Source: Arthrobacter sp. ES3-54
Lineage (GTDB): Bacteria; Actinomycetota; Actinomycetes; Actinomycetales; Micrococcaceae
DNA length: 64,000 bases
Assembly (NCBI RefSeq): GCF_029504395.1
Contig: NZ_JAQFIF010000006.1
Span: forward strand, 62,001 to 126,000
Reading direction: 5' to 3'
Part shown: piece after piece, positions 48,653 to 55,254 of the stretch
How positions within the stretch are numbered: position 1 is the stretch's first letter
Layout of the letters: each line of letters starts with the position of its first letter
Position numbers and translations under genes: made by a program
The notes under the pieces: generated by a model
The model's input: the letters and a program-made list of their open reading frames with translations, nothing else
The model's database searches: none
Told to the model about the DNA's origin: nothing

Positions 48653-49090
48653 CTAGGCCAGCCTGACGACGGCCTGGGCCTTGACGAGGACCTTCTGGGC
48701 GGACGAGAGGACCGTGAGATCGACGCGGGCGGTGCCGGCGTCGGCGTCGAGCGCTCCGATGGCCCCGCTGACCTCGATCACGGCACCGGCATCCGGCGTC
48801 CCTGTGGTGTCAGCGACGGGCACCGGCTTGGTGAAGCGGGTCTGGAAGTCGACGACGGCGGCGGGGTCGCCGGCCCAGTCGGTCACGAGCTGGACGGCGG
48901 CGCCCATGGTGAACATGCCGTGGGCGATCACGCCGGGCAGGCCGACGCCGGTGGCGAAGGCTTCGTTCCAGTGAATCGGGTTGAAGTCACCGGAGGCGCC
49001 CGCGTACTTGACGAGGTCGGTGCGGGTGACGGTGATGCTGCGGCTGCCGATGTCCTGGCCGACGCTGAGTTCCGTGATGTTGATGCTCAT
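48653..49090 (-). CDS. MaoC-type (3R)-hydroxyacyl dehydratase, HadB-like
   Basis: This 145-residue hotdog protein carries the hydratase motif GDFNPIHWNEAFATGVGLPGVIAHGM with the catalytic Asp/His pair (landmarks GDFNPIHW and VIAHGMFTM). It would be the catalytic subunit paired with the N-terminal-type hotdog protein encoded two bases upstream. In mycobacteria HadAB dehydrate acyl-ACP in FAS-II; a similar pair precedes murB in other actinobacteria. Substrate here is inferred. Confidence 0.87.
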   Translation of the reverse strand: MSINITELSVGQDIGSRSITVTRTDLVKYAGASGDFNPIHWNEAFATGVGLPGVIAHGMFTMGAAVQLVTDWAGDPAAVVDFQTRFTKPVPVADTTGTPDAGAVIEVSGAIGALDADAGTARVDLTVLSSAQKVLVKAQAVVRLA

Positions 49091-49092
49091 GG

Positions 49093-49572
49093 CTACTGTC
49101 CCTCTCCGCGGACCAGGATGGACGAGGTGGTGGTGGCGACGGGCTCGCGTACGCCGGCGGCCTCAGTGGCATCGCCGGAGGCAAGCGCGAAGATTTCCGA
49201 GCGGGTGGTGATCATGGCTCCGCCGCCCATGGCGCGGACGCCGTCGACGTGCAGCTCGGCGACCAGCCGGTCGCCCGCGATGATCGGGCGGTGGTGGGTA
49301 AACCGCTGGTCGGCGTGGACCACGCGGGAGAAGTCGATCCCGGAATCCGGATCCTCGATCAGCTGCGCGTCGGCGCGCTGCGCGACGATGATGGCGAAGG
49401 TCGGCGGCGCCACAAGGTCGCTGTGACCCAGGGCTTCGGCGGCGGCAACATCGAAGTGGGCGGGGTGGGTGGCCTTGACCGCGCGCGCGAACTCGCGGAT
49501 CTTCTCGCGGCCGACGTCATACACCTCTGCGGCAGGGTAGCTGCGCCCCTGCAGGTCCGGATTGATAGTCAT
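49093..49572 (-). CDS. FAS1-like dehydratase N-terminal hotdog protein, HadA-like
   Basis: This 159-residue protein has the MaoC-like N-terminal dehydratase fold (YPAAEVYDVGREKIREFARAV; APPTFAIIVAQ; DQRFTHHRPIIAGDRL). It lacks the catalytic hydratase motif of its partner and supplies the substrate-binding half of the heterodimer. The stop codon is two bases from the HadB-like start. Its ATG follows a TAGGCT element by seven bases. Confidence 0.87.
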   Translation of the reverse strand: MTINPDLQGRSYPAAEVYDVGREKIREFARAVKATHPAHFDVAAAEALGHSDLVAPPTFAIIVAQRADAQLIEDPDSGIDFSRVVHADQRFTHHRPIIAGDRLVAELHVDGVRAMGGGAMITTRSEIFALASGDATEAAGVREPVATTTSSILVRGEGQ

Positions 49573-49579
49573 GGGTTCC

Positions 49580-49585
49580 AGCCTA
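49580..49585 (-). promoter_or_regulatory. Leaderless -10 element (hadAB-type operon)
   Basis: TAGGCT on the minus strand ends seven bases before the ATG at 49572; the spacer GGAACCC holds no true ribosome-binding site. Confidence 0.45.
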
Positions 49586-49670
49586 TCGCCACGCCCCGGA
49601 CCGTCCGGCTTCGTGACAGCTTCGTGCCGGGATCGGCCGGGCGTTGATGGGACGGGTATTGACTCGCACG

Positions 49671-49689
49671 ATATGATGAAAACATCAAT
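49671..49689 (+). promoter_or_regulatory. ArsR-type operator at the arsR promoter
   Basis: ATATGATGAAAACATCAAT contains the inverted repeat TGATG/CATCA with a four-base centre and overlaps TATGAT, a -10-like hexamer. AT-rich palindromes of this kind bind ArsR/SmtB repressors. It lies about 70 bases upstream of the arsR start. Confidence 0.55.
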
Positions 49690-49761
49690 CCATCAATCCG
49701 TACAGCGGGGCTGTCCCGTCGAGCCGCGCCGCGAACGGATGCGAGAAGGTGTCCTCCTGCC

Positions 49762-50193
49762 ATGATCTCCGCCGCGCAGACCCCGTTGTACGAAATCAAG
49801 GCCAACCTGTTTAAGGCCCTGGCCCACCCGGCCCGAATCCGGATCCTCGAGCTTCTGGCCGCGGCACCGGACACTGCAGCGCCGGTCAGTTACCTGCTCG
49901 CCGAGACGGGACTGGAGCCCTCGCATCTGTCCCAGCATCTGGGGACGCTGCGCCGGCACGGCGTGGTGACGTCGGTCCGGACGGCGAATGTGGTGACTTA
50001 CCGGCTAGCTCATCCCAAGATCAAGGAGCTTCTTGCGATCGCCCGGGTCTTCCTGCTGGACACCCTGGCCGGTTCCAGCGAACAGCTCCGGATAGCTCAG
50101 GAGCTTCCCGCCGGCCACCTCGACCGTGCCGGCGACATCGACAGCGCCGGCCACCTCGACCGTGCGGGCGACATCGACAGCACAGCTCCGTGA
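49762..50193 (+). CDS. ArsR-family transcriptional regulator
   Basis: This 143-residue regulator has the ArsR winged helix (FKALAHPARIRILELLAA; ETGLEPSHLSQHLGTLRRHGVV). The metal-binding ELCVCD motif is absent, so it is not a classic arsenic or cadmium sensor. The C-terminus carries a near-perfect 36-bp duplication, giving AGHLDRAGDIDS twice. It is coupled to the SulP gene by a GTGA overlap and probably controls it. Confidence 0.88.
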   Translation: MISAAQTPLYEIKANLFKALAHPARIRILELLAAAPDTAAPVSYLLAETGLEPSHLSQHLGTLRRHGVVTSVRTANVVTYRLAHPKIKELLAIARVFLLDTLAGSSEQLRIAQELPAGHLDRAGDIDSAGHLDRAGDIDSTAP

Positions 50194-51887
50194 GCAGGGC
50201 CCCGGCATCAAGCCCTGCCCTGGCATCCAACACGGTACGGCGAGGTCTCGCCCGGTTTGTGCCCTCCCGCCGCGACTACGAGTTCTTGCGGTCCGCTTGG
50301 AAGACGGACCTGTTCGCCGGCATCACAGTAGGCATTGTGGCGCTCCCCCTGGCGCTGGCCTTCGGGGTGAGTTCCGGAGTCGGGGCCGAGGCCGGACTCA
50401 TCACCGCGGTGGTGGCAGGACTGGTTGCCGCCGTCATGGGCGGATCCAGCGTGCAGGTCTCCGGCCCGACCGGCGCCATGGTGGTGGTCCTGGCCCCGGT
50501 GGTCGCCGCCCACGGCGTCGCCAGCATTGCCCTGGTCTCGGTAATGGCCGGGCTGCTCGTCATGGTCCTGGGAGTGAGCGGGCTGGGCCGGGCCGTAGCG
50601 TTCATCCCCTGGCCGGTCGTGGAGGGTTTCACGCTCGGCATCGCCGCCATCATCTTCCTCCAGCAGGTGCCCCTGGCCACCGGCACCGCGGGAACGCCCG
50701 GCCACAACACCCTCCTGGCCGCCGTCGAGAGTGCGTCACAGGCCACCGTGCCGGCCGTGCTGCAGACGCTCGCTGTGGTGGCGGGCGTCGCGGCCCTGAT
50801 GTACCTGCTGCCCAGGCTCAACAAGTCCCTGCCTGCGAGCCTGATCGCGGTATTGCTCACCACCGTGGCAACAGAGCTGCTGGCGCTGGACATACCCCGG
50901 ATCGGCGCACTTCCGCACTCCCTGCCGGCGCCCTCCATGCCCTCTGTGGATCCGGCCGCACTGGGCACTCTCCTGATGCCTGCCGTCTCCATCGCGACGC
51001 TCGCCGCCATTGAATCCCTGCTCTCGGCCCGGGTGGCCGCCGGCATGGTGGGGCCGGACGGCCGTCCGTCCGGCCCGTACAGCCCGGACCGGGAGCTCAC
51101 CGGTCAGGGGCTGGCCTCGATCGCTGCCGGCTTGTTCGGCGGCATGCCCGCCACCGGGGCGATCGCCCGGACCGCCGTGAACGTCCGCTCCGGCGCCAAG
51201 ACCAGGCTCTCCGCGGTGGTGCACGCCCTGGTGCTGCTGGCCATCATCTACCTGGCGGCGGGGCTCGTCGGCAAGATTCCCCTGGCGGCGCTCGCCGGCA
51301 TCCTCATGGTCACGGCCACCCGCATGGTCTCGCGGCACACGGTCACGGCGATCCTCCGGTCCACCCGCGCCGACGCCGCGGTGTTCGTGATCACGGCCCT
51401 CATCACCGTCGCCTTCGACCTCATTGTGGCCATCCAGATCGGACTCGCCGCGGCAGCCGTGTTCACGCTGCGGACGTTCGCGTCTCTGAGCGGGGTCCGG
51501 CGCGAGGACATCCCCGGGGCGCCGGTCCCGGGAGATGAGCACATCGCCATTTTCCGGCTGGACGGTGCCATGTTCTTCGGCGCCGCGGAGCGGGTTCTGC
51601 AGGAGATCAGCCAGGTCCAGGACGTCCAGGTGGCCATCATCCGGCTGTCCCAGCTGCGGATGCTGGACGCCACGGGCGCCCATATGCTCGTCGAGGTGAT
51701 TTCCGCGCTGGAGCTGCGCGGCGTCACGGTCCTGCTGAAAGGGGTCCAGCCGCAGCATCTGGAGCTTGTGACCAACGTGGGGGTCATCCGCTCACTGCGG
51801 CATCACAGGCATCTGTTCACGTGCCTTCCGGACGCCGTGGAGCATGCCCGGAGCCATGTGGTGCGGAACGCAACCGCTAGCGCTTGA
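50190..51887 (+). CDS. SulP-family anion transporter with STAS domain
   Basis: This 565-residue permease starts with the SulP core (DLFAGITVGIVALPLALAFG; SSVQVSGPTGAMVVVLAPVV) of some 12-14 helices and ends in a cytoplasmic STAS domain from about residue 440 (HIAIFRLDGAMFFGAAERV; LRMLDATGAHML). SulP proteins carry sulfate, bicarbonate or dicarboxylates; the substrate is not predictable here. The GTG start overlaps the arsR stop codon. The last 11 bases overlap the convergent small membrane protein gene. Confidence 0.9.
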   Translation: MSRAPASSPALASNTVRRGLARFVPSRRDYEFLRSAWKTDLFAGITVGIVALPLALAFGVSSGVGAEAGLITAVVAGLVAAVMGGSSVQVSGPTGAMVVVLAPVVAAHGVASIALVSVMAGLLVMVLGVSGLGRAVAFIPWPVVEGFTLGIAAIIFLQQVPLATGTAGTPGHNTLLAAVESASQATVPAVLQTLAVVAGVAALMYLLPRLNKSLPASLIAVLLTTVATELLALDIPRIGALPHSLPAPSMPSVDPAALGTLLMPAVSIATLAAIESLLSARVAAGMVGPDGRPSGPYSPDRELTGQGLASIAAGLFGGMPATGAIARTAVNVRSGAKTRLSAVVHALVLLAIIYLAAGLVGKIPLAALAGILMVTATRMVSRHTVTAILRSTRADAAVFVITALITVAFDLIVAIQIGLAAAAVFTLRTFASLSGVRREDIPGAPVPGDEHIAIFRLDGAMFFGAAERVLQEISQVQDVQVAIIRLSQLRMLDATGAHMLVEVISALELRGVTVLLKGVQPQHLELVTNVGVIRSLRHHRHLFTCLPDAVEHARSHVVRNATASA

Positions 51888-52101
51888 GGTTCTTCCGGAT
51901 CGTCTGGCCGCGGACCACAAGACCGGCAATGTGCAGGATCAGGCCCAGCCCAATCACCGCCAGCGACGCGAGGGCAAGGGCCTGGTTGCCGATGCTGTTG
52001 CCGACCACACTGAGGATGATGCCAAGGGCGATCAGGCCCATGGCACTGAAGGCGAGCACCTTGTAGGCGGTTGGCGCGGTGGCCCAGAATTCATTCAGCA
52101 C
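51877..52101 (-). CDS. Small two-helix membrane protein (DUF3188-like)
   Basis: This 74-residue protein has two hydrophobic helices (VLAFSAMGLIALGIILSVV; LALASLAVIGLGLILHIAGL) and a basic C-terminus (RKNLKR). Size and layout resemble the DUF3188 proteins of Micrococcales; that match is from memory. The GTG start follows a TAGACT -10 by six bases. It overlaps the end of the convergent SulP gene by 11 bases. Confidence 0.75.
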   Translation of the reverse strand: MLNEFWATAPTAYKVLAFSAMGLIALGIILSVVGNSIGNQALALASLAVIGLGLILHIAGLVVRGQTIRKNLKR

Positions 52102-52107
52102 CGTGCC

Positions 52108-52113
52108 AGTCTA
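52108..52113 (-). promoter_or_regulatory. Leaderless -10 element (DUF3188-like gene)
   Basis: TAGACT on the minus strand ends six bases before the GTG at 52101. Confidence 0.5.
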
Positions 52114-52150
52114 CCGGGGCACGTCGGCAACGCCGCGAGCCGCAAAAATT

Positions 52151-52200
52151 CCTGGCGACACTTAGAATGCCTGGCGACGCCCAAATTACTTGGCGACGCC
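52151..52200. repeat. Three direct repeats of TGGCGACRC
   Basis: CCTGGCGACAC (52151), CCTGGCGACGC (52170) and TTGGCGACGCC (52190) recur every 19-20 bases, close to two helical turns. They lie between the DUF3188-like gene and the end of the DUF2797-type gene and could be regulator sites or slippage products. Confidence 0.55.
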
Positions 52201-52249
52201 GGAATACGGCCGCGTCCGGTATTTTGCGCGTCGCGGGGCAATTCCAGCG

Positions 52250-53107
52250 TCAGAACAATGCTTCCTGCACGGCCGGGACGTCCGAGCCGTGGTCACCGAG
52301 CTCGATCATCCGCGCTTTGAGCTGCCCCAGGTTCACCACGAATTCCAATTCGCTGCCATCCAGCACTGCCAGCGCAATGCTGCCGCTCAGCGAATCGACC
52401 CGGAACCCGTGCGCTCCCGTCCCCAGGTCGTGGGGATAGGCATGCCGGGCGGCCGGGGCGCAGGCGTTGGCAGCGAGCTCCGGCCGGGCCCACCGCTCAT
52501 CCACCACCTCGAAGCCCTCCCCGCCAGCACCGGCGAGCAATGTCCGGGCCTCCCCTGCCAACCGCCTGTTCACGGCATCGAGTTCGACGGCGGCTGCCGG
52601 CGCCACGAGCGCAGCCGCCTTGGCGGCGGCGCGGACCTGCTGCGGCAGCCCGGCGTCGCGCGTGATCATGTCTTCAAGGATGCGGACCACGCGGCCGTCC
52701 CCGGCACGGGCGATGTACCGGGCGACGACGGCGCCCTGCTCGGCGAGCCGGTTCCATTTGCGCAGGTCCGAGGCGGTGCCGACCTTGCTGGCCCCGGTGG
52801 CGAACGTGGCGACGTAGAGCCAGTGCGGCTGCATCAGGTACGCGCGCAGGCCCGGCGGGACCCGGCCGCCGCGGTGAAAGTCGTGGATAAGCCGCGAGTC
52901 GTCCAGGACGAAACACTGTTCGCACTGGCTGCCCTTGGTGGCGGCAGCACGGGCGGGGCAGAGGACGTGGTCCCGGTCCGCGGGACCGTGCACCGTGTGG
53001 TGCCCGAGGCAGTGTTTCCCCTTCGCGGCGAGCCGGAAACCGAGCCGGGTGCCGGCGTCGAGCGCCATATCAGTGAGCGTGCCGTCAGGGTCCTGCAGGC
53101 GCATCAC
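52250..53107 (-). CDS. DUF2797-type protein with cysteine-rich motif; start uncertain
   Basis: The sure part is 285 residues from a GTG at 53107. It has a Cys/His cluster (CLGHHTVHGPADRDHVLC and CEQC) like a zinc site, and a segment LYVATFATGASKVGTASDLRKW reminiscent of GIY-YIG-like folds; I read it as DUF2797. Coding-like sequence continues 30 codons upstream (TRYLVHGVFWDGLAP) to the CitE stop codon, and a strong AAGGAGA site lies before a GTC codon at 53195-53197 in the sequence GTC ACC GAT ACC, where related genes would be expected to have GTG or ATG. Either GTC is used, or a base change or sequencing error removed the start, or translation begins at 53107. Confidence 0.72.
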   Translation of the reverse strand: MMRLQDPDGTLTDMALDAGTRLGFRLAAKGKHCLGHHTVHGPADRDHVLCPARAAATKGSQCEQCFVLDDSRLIHDFHRGGRVPPGLRAYLMQPHWLYVATFATGASKVGTASDLRKWNRLAEQGAVVARYIARAGDGRVVRILEDMITRDAGLPQQVRAAAKAAALVAPAAAVELDAVNRRLAGEARTLLAGAGGEGFEVVDERWARPELAANACAPAARHAYPHDLGTGAHGFRVDSLSGSIALAVLDGSELEFVVNLGQLKARMIELGDHGSDVPAVQEALF

Positions 53108-53221
53108 CGGGAGCCCGCCCTGTCCAGAAGCCGCGGCGGGAACGGGCGCCAGACCATCCCAAAAGACCCCGTGGACCAGATAGCGGGTATCGGTGACGGG
53201 GTCTCCTTGAGTGGTGTGGGG

Positions 53222-54085
53222 CTACAGCGCCGGCTGCACGCCAAAGGCTACCGCGAGCTTCATGATCTTCTCGGCGCGACCCAGGCGCGGCAGGTCGGAA
53301 CCGTCGCGGATGACGCGGCCGCTGGCCTCGAAGTCGGCCATGAAGTCCGTGGCCCACGCGACGTCGGACGGCGTGGGGCTGATGACCTCGTTGATGACGG
53401 GGGTCTGGTCGATGGCCAGGCACAGCTTGCCGGTCATCCCCATCATCACTGTGATGCCGGTCTGCTCGCGCAGGATGGGGTGGTTCGTGCCGACGGTGGG
53501 GCCATCGATGGGGCCGGGCAGGTTGCCGACGCGGCTGGCCACAACCAGCTTGGCGCGCGGGTAGGCCATGGCTTCCGCGGTGGCCGCCATGCCGGTGTCG
53601 CGGCGGAAGTCGCCCGAGCCGAAGGCCAGGCGGAAGGCACCCTGGGCTTTCGCGATGTTGTTGGCTTCCTCGATGCCGACGGCGGACTCGACCAGGGGAA
53701 TGACCGGGGTCTTGCCGTCCATCCGGTGGAAGCTCTCCGTGACTTGGTCGGCCGATTCGGTTTTGGCCAGCATGATGCCCAGCAGGCCGGGGGTGCCGCG
53801 CAGCCCGGCGAGGTCATCGGCCCAGAACGGGCTGGTGGCGTCGTTGATCCGGACCCACGCGCTGCCGCCAGCGGTCAGCCAGTTGACGACGTTGGCGCGG
53901 GCGGTGTCCTTCTGGGAGGGGTCCACCGCGTCTTCGATGTCGAGGATGATCGCATCGGCCCGGGAGACGGCGGACTGGTCGAAGAGGTCGGTCTTCATAG
54001 CGTTCACCAGCAGCCAGGAGCGGGCGATGTCGGCCGGGATGTTGCGCTGGGGCCGAAGTGATTCGGCGGTGGTCATAGAGGTCAT
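53222..54085 (-). CDS. CitE-like CoA ester lyase (HpcH/HpaI aldolase family)
   Basis: This 287-residue protein has the CitE barrel: SWLLVNAMK, ADAIILDIEDAVDPSQKD with metal-binding acids, VIPLVESAVGIEEANNIA and RLAFGSGDFRRDTG. The family cleaves malyl-, citramalyl- or citryl-CoA-type esters. Citrate lyase alpha and gamma subunits are not nearby, so it is a stand-alone lyase. The ATG follows a TAGCGT -10 element by six bases. The DUF2797-type gene follows on the same strand. Confidence 0.85.
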   Translation of the reverse strand: MTSMTTAESLRPQRNIPADIARSWLLVNAMKTDLFDQSAVSRADAIILDIEDAVDPSQKDTARANVVNWLTAGGSAWVRINDATSPFWADDLAGLRGTPGLLGIMLAKTESADQVTESFHRMDGKTPVIPLVESAVGIEEANNIAKAQGAFRLAFGSGDFRRDTGMAATAEAMAYPRAKLVVASRVGNLPGPIDGPTVGTNHPILREQTGITVMMGMTGKLCLAIDQTPVINEVISPTPSDVAWATDFMADFEASGRVIRDGSDLPRLGRAEKIMKLAVAFGVQPAL

Positions 54086-54091
54086 GCATCT

Positions 54092-54097
54092 ACGCTA
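54092..54097 (-). promoter_or_regulatory. Leaderless -10 element (citE-like gene)
   Basis: TAGCGT on the minus strand ends six bases before the ATG at 54085. Confidence 0.45.
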
Positions 54098-54173
54098 GCC
54101 GCCCGGGGGCACTTGCCGCCAAGCGATCCTGCCCTCAGGGGCGACCATTACGACCAAAATCACGTCCTCGCCC

Positions 54174-54233
54174 AACCAGTTGGCAGCAGAAGCCGTCTTC
54201 AGGACGCAAAACGGCCTCACCTGCCAGCTAGTT
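54174..54233 (-). terminator. 23-bp imperfect inverted repeat after the aldo-keto reductase gene
   Basis: Arms 54174-54196 and 54211-54233 (sharing TGGCAG and GCCGT) pair with five mismatches or wobbles around a 14-base loop, about 25 bases after the aldo-keto reductase stop. Two of the mismatches become G-T pairs on the minus strand, so the structure favours that transcript. Confidence 0.5.
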
Positions 54234-54258
54234 GAGTGGGGCGTGACGGCGGGAGTGG

Positions 54259-55254
54259 CTAGGGGATGTTGCTGCCCCGGGCCGCGACCCAGAGGCCGTA
54301 CCACTCGGCGCGGGTCATCGCCGCTGCGGCCTCGGCGGCACCGGCGCAGGCGAGGATCCTGTCCGGGTTGGCGGTGCCGATCACGGGCGCGATCCCCGCG
54401 GGGTGCCTCATGAGCCAGCCCAGCACGATCGCCTCCCCCGTAGTACCCTTCGCGGCGGCCAGGGCGGTCACCAGGGCGGAGGTGGCTTCCTCTGCTGGCG
54501 TCGGCACGGCGGCCGGCGCCCCGGTGTACAGGCCGCGGGCCAGCGACCCGTATGCCTGCAGCCGGATGCCCTTCCGGACGCAGTGCTCCACGGTGCCGTG
54601 CGGGAAGCTGTAGTCCGTGCCCTCGGCATGGTTGACCAGCACCGTGCTTTCGAGCCAGGCACGTTTCAGCAGGCTCATTTCGAGCTGGTTGCCCACCACC
54701 GGCGCCTCGAGCCGGTCCTGCAGCATCTCGATCTGCGGGCCCGACATGTTGGACACGCCCACTGCCCGCACCTTGCCTTCGGCCATGAGCTGCCCGACGG
54801 CGGACGCCACCTCCGCCGGATCCATCAGGGGATCGGGGCGGTGCAGCATGAGCACGTCGACGTAGTCCGTCCTGAGCCGGGCCAGGCTTTCGTTGACCCG
54901 TGACAGGATGCCGTCCCGGCTGAGGTCGTAGTAGGCCTCCAGGCCCTGCTCGCCCAGCCGGATGCCGCACTTGGTCTGCAGCCGGATCTTCTCCCGCAGC
55001 CCGGGGGTCCGGGCCAGGACCTCGCCGAAGACGGCTTCGGCTTTGCCGTTGGTGTAGATGTCCGCGTGGTCAAAGAGCGTGATGCCCGCGCTCATGGCGG
55101 CTTCGACGGCGGCGGCCGCCTCGTCAACGTGCGCGGACGAGTACGGCTCCGCCGACCAGTTGCCGCCCAGGCCCATGCAGCCGTAGACGAGTTCCTGGGG
55201 GAGGCTCACGTCGAGGCCGGGCGTGCCGGTCGAATCCTTCGGTGCGGGCCTCAC
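54259..55254 (-). CDS. Aldo/keto reductase
   Basis: This 331-residue NADPH-dependent oxidoreductase has the AKR barrel: VYGCMGLGGNW, GITLFDHADIYTNGKAE with the catalytic Asp/Tyr, DVLMLHRPDPL with the active-site His, VRAVGVSNMSG, and a C-terminal cofactor loop ending PVIGTANPDRI. It resembles YdhF-type reductases. The GTG start overlaps the stop codon of the alpha-glucosidase gene, so it is translationally coupled and may act on a sugar product, which is inference. Confidence 0.9.
   Translation of the reverse strand: MRPAPKDSTGTPGLDVSLPQELVYGCMGLGGNWSAEPYSSAHVDEAAAAVEAAMSAGITLFDHADIYTNGKAEAVFGEVLARTPGLREKIRLQTKCGIRLGEQGLEAYYDLSRDGILSRVNESLARLRTDYVDVLMLHRPDPLMDPAEVASAVGQLMAEGKVRAVGVSNMSGPQIEMLQDRLEAPVVGNQLEMSLLKRAWLESTVLVNHAEGTDYSFPHGTVEHCVRKGIRLQAYGSLARGLYTGAPAAVPTPAEEATSALVTALAAAKGTTGEAIVLGWLMRHPAGIAPVIGTANPDRILACAGAAEAAAAMTRAEWYGLWVAARGSNIP

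Noticed and set aside
54174..54233. Possible insertion-sequence ends
   Set aside because: The inverted repeats are only 14 bases apart with no transposase or target duplication; a transcript hairpin explains them better.
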